Origin: Rhodococcus sp. 14-1411-2a
Lineage (GTDB): Bacteria; Actinomycetota; Actinomycetes; Mycobacteriales; Mycobacteriaceae
Length of the DNA stretch: 64,000 nucleotides
Direction: 5' to 3'
Assembly: GCF_002259485.1 (NCBI RefSeq)
Contig: NZ_NPGA01000005.1
Location: 62,001-126,000, forward strand
Shown here: in pieces, positions 18,362 through 26,869 of the stretch
Position numbering within the stretch: the stretch's first letter is position 1
How the letters are laid out: every line of letters starts with the position of its first letter
Program-made: the position numbers and the translations under genes
The notes under the pieces: model-generated
What the model saw: the letters and a program-made list of their open reading frames with translations, nothing else
What the model was told of the DNA's origin: nothing
Databases searched by the model: none

Positions 18362-18976
18362 ATGAACGACCTTGCGACCACCACATCCGAATCGACCGCT
18401 CTGGTCGACCTCGTTGTGAAGGGCATGCTTCGAGGGCCGGTCACGCCCGAGCTACAGGCTGTCGTCGATGCCGGTGACGCCGTGGCCAAGGGCCCGGTCG
18501 TGATGCCGACGCAGGCCGGAATCGCCGCTGCCGGTGCGCAGGTTCGTCTCACAGACGGAAGCGACGAGCACTCTGCGGTCACCGACTTCCTGCGCGCATT
18601 CCTACCGGTCAACCGTCGGCTGCGGGAACTGTGCACCGCATGGCAGTGCCGTCCGGACGGCACGGCAAACGACCACGGCGATGCACAGTACGACGCCAGA
18701 ATCCGCGACCAGCTCGAGGACATTCATACGTCCGTGGCCAAGCTGCTCCGCCGCGGTGGGAAGCAGTGTGCAGTCCTACTGGAGTACCGCGACCGCCTAC
18801 ATGTCGCACTCGAACGGTTCGACAACGGCGACACCGCGTCGATGACGTCGCCCTTGACCGATGGCTATCACACCGTGTGGATGTGGCTCCATCAGCACGT
18901 GCTGATGATGCTGGGACTCACACGCGCCGAGGACGAGGCCCTCGAGGAGGAACTCGTTCGCGGTAGCGCCGAATGA
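18362..18976 (+). CDS. Small helical protein co-encoded with PPDK-like enzyme
   Basis: 204 residues, function not known to me. Residues about 10 to 65 (ALVDLVVKGMLRGPVTPELQ and the run to QVRLTDG) look like a winged-helix-like module. Residues 70 to 200 are predominantly helical, with an ILE/LEU-rich helix QLEDIHTSVAKLLRR and a distinctive aromatic-His stretch YHTVWMWLHQHVLMMLGLTR. The start is supported by AGGAG 6 bases upstream and by the promoter position. It overlaps the PPDK-like gene by 4 bases, so it is likely a subunit or regulator of that protein. There is no signal peptide or membrane segment. Confidence 0.7.
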   Translation: MNDLATTTSESTALVDLVVKGMLRGPVTPELQAVVDAGDAVAKGPVVMPTQAGIAAAGAQVRLTDGSDEHSAVTDFLRAFLPVNRRLRELCTAWQCRPDGTANDHGDAQYDARIRDQLEDIHTSVAKLLRRGGKQCAVLLEYRDRLHVALERFDNGDTASMTSPLTDGYHTVWMWLHQHVLMMLGLTRAEDEALEEELVRGSAE

Positions 18977-21516
18977 CCCTGTCCGACAGTTCCGTACTCA
19001 CCTCCGCGCGCGCAGCAGTGCCGTACGGGCAAGGCCGTGCTCGCGGTCTCGGTGCCGACGCGCTGGGGGTTCACGGCGTCGAGATGGACAACCTTGTCGC
19101 GCTCGGGCTTCCGGTCGTACCCGGGCTGACGGTGCCGATCGGGTCCGGTGCCGGCCTGCGCGTTCCCGACACCGCGAGCGCCACGATCGATCTGTTGGAG
19201 AAGTTGGCAGTCCGCGGGATCTGGCCGTCGGTGCGCACCGAGCGCCGACCCATGCTGCTGCATCTGCGATGCAGCGCACCGGTTCCGGTGTCGGCTCTGC
19301 CTCCTGCCATCTCGGTCATCGGGCTCTCGCCCCTGAACGTCGATGCACTCGTCGAGGTGATCGGACGCGATCGCGACATCTACGACTCGTGGGCTGCGAC
19401 CCTTCGATTCGTCGCCGAAGGTACCCTCGACGTCGACACCGACGATCTCGACGATCTGGACGAGGACCACCCCGACAGTCGGTCTCGCGTACCCGCCCTT
19501 CTCGAACTGATCGAACGTGCGACGGGCAGTCCGTTTCCCACCGAACCTGCCGAGCAGCTCGGCCTCGCAGCGACCGCCATGTTGGCTCGCTGGGCCTCTC
19601 CCCGCGGGCAGCGGGCCCGCCGCTCTCTGTCCCTACCGGACGATCTGGGCCTTGCACTGCACGTCCGTGCTCTGCGACTCGGCCCCTGGGACGACTCGGG
19701 CCATGGTTCCGCCGTCAGCCGCGACCTCGAAACCGGCAAGTACGCACCCCACGGCGTGTTCCACCTCGGTGTCCGCAAGGCCGATCCCAATCCCGGTCCT
19801 GGCGAACCACTGTCCAGCACTCCCGGTGGTGAACAGATCCTCGATCAGATCTTCGCGACTCTCGAGCCGCATCTGCGCGGTGTCGCCGAGATCGAGTTCG
19901 AGGTCCGCGATCGCCAGCTCGCCCTGCTGAGTGCAGGCGCGCTGGACCATCCAGGCCCACGTGCGGTCACCAATCTCGCCGTGGATCTGGCCAACGCGCG
20001 ATCGATCGACCGCAGCGAGGCAGTGCGCATGCTCGAGCCCGACCTGATGCAGGACCTTCTGCACGCTCAGCTCACCCTCACCGGTAGCGAGCAGTTGCTC
20101 GTCCGCGGACTCCCCGCGTCACCGGGTGCTGCCGTCGGCGAGATCGCACTGTCGAGCGATCGAGCACTTGCTCTGGCAGCGCAGGGCAAGGCCGTCATCC
20201 TCGTTGCGTCCGAGACCAGCCCCGCCGACGTGCCCGCTCTGTTGGCAGCCACCGCGGTCGTCACGTCCAACGGCGGGCTCGCATCCCACGCCGCCGTCGT
20301 TGCCCGCGGTGCCGGTCGTCCGGCGGTCTGCGGCGCGGCGACCATCCGCATCGACAAAGAGCGCGCCACCGTGACGGCCGGCGGCGTGACCCTCGCCGAG
20401 GGCGACACCGTCTCGGTCAACGGCCGTACCGGTGACGTCTACGTCGGTACCGTGGCAATTCGGCCGGCCGAGCCGTCAGCGGAACTGGAAGTGTTGCTCG
20501 GTTGGGCGGACGACATCCGCGAACTGCGAATCCGCACCAACGCGGACAATGCCGACGACGCCGCTACCGCCTTTCGCCTCGGTGCCGAGGGAATCGGACT
20601 GTGCCGCACCGAGCACCAGTTCCTCGGCGATCAACTCCCGCTGGTTCAACGGCTGGTACTGGCCGAGAGCGAGGCCGAGGAGATCGAGGCCATTGCGGCC
20701 CTGACCGCCGCGCAACAATCGGACTTCACCGACCTGCTCCGTGTCGTCGGCGACCGACCCGTCACCGTGCGCTTGCTCGATGCGCCGCTGCACGAGTTCC
20801 TCCCGGCCGACGGCCACTATCGCGACCGCGAACAAGCCGAACGTGCTGCTGCCACACACGAATCGAACCCGATGCTCGGTCTACGCGGAGTTCGATTCGC
20901 AATGGTGCAGACCCGGTTGTATCCCGCCCAGGCCGAAGCTCTGTTCCGTGCGTGGGTCGTGGTGAACGGCGAAGGAATGACACCGCAACTCGAGGTCATG
21001 ATTCCGCTGGTGTCGCTGCCGGGCGAACTGACCGAGGCCATCGCACAGGTGCACCGGGCCGCTGCGACCGTTGCCGCCGACACCGGCGTCACCGTTCCCT
21101 ATCTCGTCGGCAGCATGATCGAGACTCCCCGCGCAGCCCTGCTGGCCGAACCATTGGCCGCCGAGGCCCAGTTCCTCTCCTTCGGGACGAACGACCTGAC
21201 CCAGCTCACCTACGGGTTCTCCCGCGACGACGTGGAGAAGACGGTACTGGCCCACTATCTCGAACACGGTCTGTTGACGGACAGCCCGTTCGCCGTCCTG
21301 GATCGGGACGGTGTCGGCGCTCTGGTCTCCATGGCCGTCGACCGTGCCCGCACCGCTCGTCCCGACGTCAAACTCGGTGTCTGTGGTGAGCACGGCGGCG
21401 ATCCGCAGTCCATCTCGTTCCTCAATTCGCTCGGCCTGCACTATGTCTCGTGCTCACCTCGGCGGGTCCCGGTGGCCCGGCTCGCCGCGGCGCACGCCAC
21501 CCTCGAAAGCCGGTGA
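18973..21516 (+). CDS. Pyruvate phosphate dikinase-like protein with degenerate ATP-grasp domain
   Basis: 847 residues, aligned by eye over the full length of PPDK. The swivelling domain is intact (SNGGLASHAAVVARGAGR, His439). The PEP/pyruvate barrel is intact: GIGLCRTEHQF, RLLDAPLHEFLP, NPMLGLRGVRFA, GSMIETPRAALL, FGTNDLTQLTYGF and catalytic Cys804 in CGEHGGDP. The N-terminal ATP-grasp domain is recognisable (LGLPVVPGLTVP, LPDDLGLALHV) but lacks key residues: the GGKGAN lysine segment reads LGVHGVE, and the LQTR motif reads LSAG. It may therefore phosphorylate its His from PEP only, like enzyme I of the sugar PTS, instead of interconverting pyruvate and PEP. This is inference. It overlaps the 204-residue partner gene. 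Confidence 0.8.
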   Translation: MTLSDSSVLTSARAAVPYGQGRARGLGADALGVHGVEMDNLVALGLPVVPGLTVPIGSGAGLRVPDTASATIDLLEKLAVRGIWPSVRTERRPMLLHLRCSAPVPVSALPPAISVIGLSPLNVDALVEVIGRDRDIYDSWAATLRFVAEGTLDVDTDDLDDLDEDHPDSRSRVPALLELIERATGSPFPTEPAEQLGLAATAMLARWASPRGQRARRSLSLPDDLGLALHVRALRLGPWDDSGHGSAVSRDLETGKYAPHGVFHLGVRKADPNPGPGEPLSSTPGGEQILDQIFATLEPHLRGVAEIEFEVRDRQLALLSAGALDHPGPRAVTNLAVDLANARSIDRSEAVRMLEPDLMQDLLHAQLTLTGSEQLLVRGLPASPGAAVGEIALSSDRALALAAQGKAVILVASETSPADVPALLAATAVVTSNGGLASHAAVVARGAGRPAVCGAATIRIDKERATVTAGGVTLAEGDTVSVNGRTGDVYVGTVAIRPAEPSAELEVLLGWADDIRELRIRTNADNADDAATAFRLGAEGIGLCRTEHQFLGDQLPLVQRLVLAESEAEEIEAIAALTAAQQSDFTDLLRVVGDRPVTVRLLDAPLHEFLPADGHYRDREQAERAAATHESNPMLGLRGVRFAMVQTRLYPAQAEALFRAWVVVNGEGMTPQLEVMIPLVSLPGELTEAIAQVHRAAATVAADTGVTVPYLVGSMIETPRAALLAEPLAAEAQFLSFGTNDLTQLTYGFSRDDVEKTVLAHYLEHGLLTDSPFAVLDRDGVGALVSMAVDRARTARPDVKLGVCGEHGGDPQSISFLNSLGLHYVSCSPRRVPVARLAAAHATLESR

Positions 21517-21526
21517 ATTCCACACG

Positions 21527-22597
21527 ATGAGCGCCGAACTCGACGCCCTTCGAGCTGCCGTCCGCGCTGCTGCCACCGAACTCGGCGGACACGACCTGTG
21601 CCGTCGACTCGATCCGGCCGGCCCAGGATGGGACACGCGCGCCTGGTCGATACTGGCGGAGCAGATCGGAACAGCAACACTCGGATTACCCGACTCCTGC
21701 GGTGGCATAGGTGGATTGGACGAGTTGGCCGTCGTCGCCGAGGAGCTCGGCGCTGCCCTGCTTCCGGTCCCCTTCCTCTCGACCCTGTTCGCGGTGCAGG
21801 TGCTCGTCGGCGCAGGCAGCGCCGAGGACGTGGTGTCCGACATCGCCGAAGGGCAGCCTGCGGCATTCGCCGGGCTCGACCGGCGCGGGTGGTGGTCGCC
21901 CGACCACCTGCCGTTCACCGCCTCGGAGAACAGCCACGGATGGACGGTGAGCGGGCACACGCCAGCCGTCCCGGGTGCCGCAGGCTCGCGATGGATCGTC
22001 ACCGTGGCCGCAACTCCCGACGGCCCCGATGTCTTCGTCCTCGAGGCGTCTGCCGACGGCGCGTCGATCTCCCGCGTCGAGACACTGGATCTGTCCCGCG
22101 CTCAGGCCTCTGTGACCCTCACCGATACCTCGGCACGACGTCTCACGACTGGCGGCAGCGCTGCGACCGCACTACTTCCGGCCCTCGACCTCGCCTGCAT
22201 AGTGCTGGCCGCCGAGCAGCTCGGCGGTGCCCAGGCCAGTCTCGATGCCACGGTCCGGTACGCCAAGGAACGACGGCAGTTCGGCCGCGAGATAGGTAGC
22301 TTCCAGGCGGTGAAGCACTCGCTCGCAGACCTACTGGTGCTGGTGGAGTCGAGTCGGTCAGCGGTGACCCGCGCGGTCGAAGCCGAAGACCGCACCGAAG
22401 CCGGTTCGGTTGCCCAGGCGTGGTGCTCGGACGCGTACCGAACGGTGACGGCCGAGGCGGTGCAACTGCACGGCGGCATCGGCTTCACCTGGGAGCACCA
22501 CTGCCACCTGTACTTTCGACGTGCACGCGCAGACGCTCAACTCTTCGGTGGTTCTGCGTTCCATCGGGAACGTCTGGCCCTCGCCCTCGCCTGGTGA
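21527..22597 (+). CDS. Acyl-CoA dehydrogenase, beta-type
   Basis: 356 residues with the short N-terminus of beta-type FadE partners. YAKERRQFGREIGSFQAVKH and VQLHGGIGFTWEHHCHLYFR are diagnostic. It begins 10 bases after the PPDK-like gene and is likely in that operon. The alpha-type partner is probably the convergent gene at 22615-23865; the arrangement repeats the pair at 489-2761, except that the two halves face each other here. Confidence 0.88.
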   Translation: MSAELDALRAAVRAAATELGGHDLCRRLDPAGPGWDTRAWSILAEQIGTATLGLPDSCGGIGGLDELAVVAEELGAALLPVPFLSTLFAVQVLVGAGSAEDVVSDIAEGQPAAFAGLDRRGWWSPDHLPFTASENSHGWTVSGHTPAVPGAAGSRWIVTVAATPDGPDVFVLEASADGASISRVETLDLSRAQASVTLTDTSARRLTTGGSAATALLPALDLACIVLAAEQLGGAQASLDATVRYAKERRQFGREIGSFQAVKHSLADLLVLVESSRSAVTRAVEAEDRTEAGSVAQAWCSDAYRTVTAEAVQLHGGIGFTWEHHCHLYFRRARADAQLFGGSAFHRERLALALAW

Positions 22598-22614
22598 GAC
22601 CTCCACCCGGTAGA

Positions 22615-23865
22615 TCAGCGCTTGTCGCTCCCCGACCACGGCCGATCACGATTCTCCCGTGGCTCGGACGGTAAGCCGAGCACTCTTTCGCCGATGATGG
22701 TTCGCTGAATCTGATCGGTGCCGCCCGCCAGCCGGTAACCCGGGCTACCCAACACGTGCTCGGACCACGCGAAGAGGTCGTCGTTCACCCGGGCGGAGAT
22801 GTTCTCTCCCAACAGGTCTGCGGCAATCTCGCCGATCCTGCTCAGCACGTCCGATGCCATCAGTTTTCCGACCGACGCGGCCGGTCCCGGCGAGATCCCT
22901 GCCGCAGCGGCCCTCGCTACCCTGTCGGCGGTGGCGGCGCGCAGTTCGGATCGGATGTACACGTCGGCGATGTCCTGACGCACCAGCGGATCGCCGGCCA
23001 CGCCGAGGGATTGTGCGAGAGTCACCAACTCTGCGACCGAGCCGCCCTTCTTGCGGGTCACCGAACCGGAGGCGGTGCGCTCGAAGGCCAGAGTGGCACC
23101 GGCAACTTTCCACCCCGCGCCGACGTCGCCCAGGCGCATGCTGTCGGGAACTCGAACGTTGTGCAGGAACACCTCGTTGAAGGATGCGCCCCCGCTCATC
23201 TGCCGAATCGGGCGGATCTCGACGCCCTCGAGGTCGAGTGGAACCAGGAACGCGGTGATTCCCTTGTGCTTGGGCACGTCGGGATCGGTGCGGGCCAGGA
23301 GCATCCCGAGGTCTGCGAACCGTGCGCCCGACGACCACACCTTCTGCCCGTTGAAGATCCACTCGTCACCGTCGCGCACCCCACGGCATCCCAGAGCCGC
23401 CAGATCCGAGCCGGCACCGGGCTCGCTGAAGAGCTGACAGGCCAGCAAATCCGTGCGCAGCAGTGGATTCGCGTAGGTCTCACGTTGTTCGTCGGACCCG
23501 AACATCGCGACCGCGGGGCCGACGAGACCCGTGGTGACACTGATGAGTTCGGTCGAAGGCGGAACATCGAACTCGCGCTCGGCCTGGGCGATGGCCGATG
23601 CGAACGACGCGGGAAGCCCGCGTCCACCGTGCTTGACCGACAACGTCACCGCGCCGTAGCCTGCATCGAAACGCCTGCGACGGTATTCTCTGACGGCGTC
23701 GAGCAAGGCCGACTCGTCGTCATCTGACAGATTGCGAAAGACGGCCAGGTCCGGCCGGTCGTCCGGTGACGGGGTCGGCCGCGGCGGGAGGATCGAGCTC
23801 AACCACGAGCGGACCTCCGACCGGAAATCGGCCAACTCGGGAACGGTGTCGACAACCTCTGTCAT
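22615..23865 (-). CDS. Acyl-CoA dehydrogenase, alpha-type
   Basis: 416 residues. CQLFSEPGAGSDLAALGCRG, FNGQKVWSSGARFADLGML and the C-terminal GGTDQIQRTIIGERVLGLP mark it as the alpha-type partner, close in pattern to the gene at 489-1703. Last gene of a leftward operon that begins with the 2-oxoacid dehydrogenase E1 alpha gene and includes the Ltp2-like and DUF35 proteins. Heteromeric FadE, hydratase and Ltp2/DUF35 aldolase act in succession in steroid side-chain removal; the same logic is likely here. Confidence 0.9.
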   Translation of the reverse strand: MTEVVDTVPELADFRSEVRSWLSSILPPRPTPSPDDRPDLAVFRNLSDDDESALLDAVREYRRRRFDAGYGAVTLSVKHGGRGLPASFASAIAQAEREFDVPPSTELISVTTGLVGPAVAMFGSDEQRETYANPLLRTDLLACQLFSEPGAGSDLAALGCRGVRDGDEWIFNGQKVWSSGARFADLGMLLARTDPDVPKHKGITAFLVPLDLEGVEIRPIRQMSGGASFNEVFLHNVRVPDSMRLGDVGAGWKVAGATLAFERTASGSVTRKKGGSVAELVTLAQSLGVAGDPLVRQDIADVYIRSELRAATADRVARAAAAGISPGPAASVGKLMASDVLSRIGEIAADLLGENISARVNDDLFAWSEHVLGSPGYRLAGGTDQIQRTIIGERVLGLPSEPRENRDRPWSGSDKR

Positions 23866-23878
23866 GGTTCGCCTTTCG

Positions 23879-25033
23879 CTATCGGCTCGTCAGCACGGTG
23901 CAGGCCGACAGACCCGGTGCCCCGTAGACATGCGTGAATCCGACGGTCGGCCCGCCGGGCACCTGACGCCCGTCCGCTCGACCCTGCAGTTGACGCACCA
24001 CCTCGTGCACCTGCCGCAATCCGGATGCGCCGATCGGCTCACCTCCGGCCAGACATCCACCGTCGGTGTTGATCGGGAGCTCGCCGTTCCAGTCGGTCGC
24101 TCCGGAGCCGAGCAACTGTGCTTGCTCACCGTGCTCGCAGAGCCCGGTTTCGGCCATGTGGATCAACTCGGACCCGGAATCGGTGTCCTGCAACTGCGCC
24201 ACATCGACGTCGGCCGGATCCACACCCGCTCCGGCGAATGCAGACGCGGCCGCGTCGATACTCGGGCTGTGCACCGGATCGGTGGTCAACCAGGGTGAGA
24301 AGACCTCGAAGGATCCCGGTCGTCTCGTTCGGACTTCGACGGATGCCAGCCGAATCGGCCGCTCGCACATGTCGTGTGCCCGCTCACCCCGAGCGAGAAT
24401 CAGTGCCACACCGCCCTCGCCCGGCGAACAGAACATGTACTGGGTCAGCGGGTCGTTGATCATCGGGGACGCCAGAACCTGCGCAGAGGTCAGCGGAGTG
24501 CGACGCCATGCCATCGGATGCGCGGCCCCGTTGGCGAAGGCCCGCTCGGATACCGCGGCGAGGGCGTACTCGTCGAGTCCGTACCGGTGGAGGTACCGAC
24601 GAGTCTTCATGGCGAAGTACTGCGTGGTGACCATCAGACCGGTCTGCGCGTACCAGGGGTCGAGACCGTAGGCCGCTGGGTCGGATGCGAATGCTCCTCG
24701 CGGGTGCTTGTCGAAACCGACGACTGCGACGATCCCCGCTCGACCGGCGGTGAGCATGTCGGCCGCGGTCGACAGCGCGACTCCCCCTGTGGCGCAGCCG
24801 TTCTTGACGGTCGTGAACGGGATTCCGGTCGGCCCGAGCCGAGACACCAGCGAGTCGGGCTTGCCGGAGACGTTGCTGCCACCGACGGCCGCATCGACGT
24901 CGGACCACCCGATTCCGGCGTCTTTCAGTGCGGCACGAAGTGCGTGTTCACCCATGTCCATACCGGACACACCGTCGTGTCGCCCGAAGGCGTGCATACC
25001 GGCTCCGACGACGAAGATGTCGGCGGGGTTCAA
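23879..25033 (-). CDS. Thiolase-like lipid-transfer protein, Ltp2-type retro-aldolase candidate
   Basis: 384 residues of the thiolase fold. KNGCATGG has Cys80 at the usual nucleophile position, but the thiolase GHP motif reads AGGEPIGASG, and the C-terminus is THVYGAPGLSACTVL, with Tyr370 in the place of a Tyr important in Ltp2. Ltp2-type proteins do not cleave 3-oxoacyl-CoA by thiolysis; with a DUF35 partner they break a carbon-carbon bond of a beta-hydroxyacyl-CoA by retro-aldol reaction. The start is a TTG overlapping the stop of the DUF35 gene. A conventional thiolase or transferase role is the alternative. Confidence 0.78.
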   Translation of the reverse strand: MNPADIFVVGAGMHAFGRHDGVSGMDMGEHALRAALKDAGIGWSDVDAAVGGSNVSGKPDSLVSRLGPTGIPFTTVKNGCATGGVALSTAADMLTAGRAGIVAVVGFDKHPRGAFASDPAAYGLDPWYAQTGLMVTTQYFAMKTRRYLHRYGLDEYALAAVSERAFANGAAHPMAWRRTPLTSAQVLASPMINDPLTQYMFCSPGEGGVALILARGERAHDMCERPIRLASVEVRTRRPGSFEVFSPWLTTDPVHSPSIDAAASAFAGAGVDPADVDVAQLQDTDSGSELIHMAETGLCEHGEQAQLLGSGATDWNGELPINTDGGCLAGGEPIGASGLRQVHEVVRQLQGRADGRQVPGGPTVGFTHVYGAPGLSACTVLTSR

Positions 25034-25416
25034 GACGCCACCGTGGTGAAGGCGAAAGTGACGTCGCCACCGCCGAGGTCGAGCACACGCAGTTCGACCT
25101 CGTCTCCGATCGCTACCTCACCGATGATTCGGGACTCGACGAGCACCGTACCGAGATCGACGTATCCGACGACGAACGGTTCGAATCCCGACGGCGGCGG
25201 CTGGTACGGCGGTTTCGGCGCGAACGCCTGGGTGGTCCACGTCCAGATCGTTCCTCGGTTCGGCAGCGCGATGCGCGTGACGTACTCGCCGGTACACCCC
25301 GGGCACCGATGGGCTGCCGGAAAGACGACCACATCGCAGTCGCCACAAGAACTCCCGGCCAACAGTGGTGGGTCGAGTTCGACGAACAGCCTGTCGTCGA
25401 TCGCAGTCGATTCCAT
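25030..25416 (-). CDS. DUF35 zinc-ribbon/OB-fold protein, partner of the thiolase-like protein
   Basis: 128 residues. The rubredoxin-like zinc ribbon is CGDC and CPGC (Cys24, 27, 38, 41), followed by an OB fold with GTIWTWTTQAFAPKPPYQPP and VGYVDLGTVLVESRI. DUF35 proteins form complexes with Ltp2-type aldolases or act in acyl-CoA transfer with thiolase-like enzymes. It overlaps the thiolase-like gene (TTGA). AGGAG sits directly against the ATG with almost no spacing, so translation may depend on the upstream E2 gene, which lies 14 bases away. Confidence 0.85.
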   Translation of the reverse strand: MESTAIDDRLFVELDPPLLAGSSCGDCDVVVFPAAHRCPGCTGEYVTRIALPNRGTIWTWTTQAFAPKPPYQPPPSGFEPFVVGYVDLGTVLVESRIIGEVAIGDEVELRVLDLGGGDVTFAFTTVAS

Positions 25417-25430
25417 CTCCTACCGCTCGC

Positions 25431-26867
25431 CTAGTCCGCCAACAGGCTCAGCGGACGCGCCAGGATCTCGCTCACCGTACGGAGGTATTCCGCCGCGGGA
25501 GCTCCGTCCACGGCCCGATGATCGAACGTCAAGCTCAGAGTCATCACCTGAGTCTTGACGGGAGTGTGCCCCTCCCAACGGAATCCGTCCTTCACTCTGC
25601 CGACTCCGAGGATCGCCACGTTGCCGGGATTGATGACCGGCGTGAAGAAGTCGACTCCGTACGCCCCGAGCGTGCTGACCGAGAACGTCGCACCCTCCAT
25701 GTCGGACGATCCCAGCCTCCCCGTCCTGGCAGCTGTCGCCAATTCCGTGGTGCGAGCGCCGATTGCGCCGATCGACAACGAATCCGCTCCCCGGACGACC
25801 GGAACGACGAGACCACCCTCGACCGACACGGCGACGCCGATGTCGATGGCCTCGAAGAGGGTCACCTCGTCGTCGGCGATTCCCGCGTTCAGCAGTGGAT
25901 GCTTCCTCAGCGCCAGCGCTGCGGCCTTGACCACGAACGCGTTGAGGCTCGGCGGCTTCGACCCGCTGCGCGCGGACTCGGCTCCCAGTTCGGCCCTGAT
26001 CTGCACCAGTGCGGTCACATCCGCTTCGTAGCCGTGCGTCAGCTGCGCCATGGAGTGCAGACTGTCGAGCATGTTGCGAGCGATGGCGCCTCGCATGCCC
26101 TTCAGCGGAATGACGTCGCCGGCTTTCGGGCCGGTCTCGCGCGCAGGCGCGTCCGCTCCCACCGGTTCCACGGCAACTGGAGTCGACACACTGTGCCCGG
26201 CAGCAGCCTCGATGTCGCCCTTGATGATTCGCCCTCCGGTACCGGATCCGACGAGCCGGCTCAGATCCACTCCGAGCTCGGCTGCTCGACGACGGAGTAC
26301 CGGTCCGACGAACTGTCCGGCCGCGCGGTCCGCACCGACCGCCTTCTGTGCCTGCGCTGCTTCGGGTGTCGCTACCTTCTCGTGAACAGGCACTGCCGCG
26401 AGGAACTCCTCGACGTCCTCGGACACGATTCGTCCGCCGGGGCCGGAACCCCGTACACGGGCAAGATCGATGTGGGACATCGCAGCGACCCGACGGGCAT
26501 TCGGAGACGACTTGATTCGTGAGTCGCTGCCCAGGGTGGGCACCTCGGTCTCGACGGCGGCGGTGGCACCGTCGGCGGCGGCCGGTTCGTCCGCGGTCAC
26601 GACCGCCGCGTCGACGCCCGGTGCCGTTTCCCCGTCGCCGAGAAGCCACCCGATCACCGCGCCGACGGGCAAGACGTCACCGGCCTGCGCGGTCGTCGCC
26701 AGGATTCCCTCGGCCTCTGCCTCGACATCGACATCGACCTTGTCCGTTTCCAGGCGCAGAAGAACGTCGCCCAGACCGATGCGCTGGCCGGATTCGGCCA
26801 CCCACTCGCCGATCACGCCTTCCTGCATCGTCAGACCCAGCTTCGGCAGCACGATCTGCTGAGCCAC
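25431..26867 (-). CDS. 2-oxoacid dehydrogenase complex E2 (dihydrolipoyl acyltransferase)
   Basis: 478 residues. One lipoyl domain (residues 1 to 78, lipoyl Lys43 in ETDKVDVDVEAEA) is followed by two peripheral subunit-binding domains, one at about 120-157 (PNARRVAAM to GGRIVSEDVEEFL) and one at about 187-223 (VLRRRAAELGV to GGRIIKGDIEAA). The catalytic domain carries DHRAVDG with His450. Two binding domains behind one lipoyl domain is unusual. GTG start with AAAGGAAC upstream; the E1 beta stop lies 3 bases before it. Confidence 0.92.
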   Translation of the reverse strand: MAQQIVLPKLGLTMQEGVIGEWVAESGQRIGLGDVLLRLETDKVDVDVEAEAEGILATTAQAGDVLPVGAVIGWLLGDGETAPGVDAAVVTADEPAAADGATAAVETEVPTLGSDSRIKSSPNARRVAAMSHIDLARVRGSGPGGRIVSEDVEEFLAAVPVHEKVATPEAAQAQKAVGADRAAGQFVGPVLRRRAAELGVDLSRLVGSGTGGRIIKGDIEAAAGHSVSTPVAVEPVGADAPARETGPKAGDVIPLKGMRGAIARNMLDSLHSMAQLTHGYEADVTALVQIRAELGAESARSGSKPPSLNAFVVKAAALALRKHPLLNAGIADDEVTLFEAIDIGVAVSVEGGLVVPVVRGADSLSIGAIGARTTELATAARTGRLGSSDMEGATFSVSTLGAYGVDFFTPVINPGNVAILGVGRVKDGFRWEGHTPVKTQVMTLSLTFDHRAVDGAPAAEYLRTVSEILARPLSLLAD

Positions 26868-26869
26868 GA

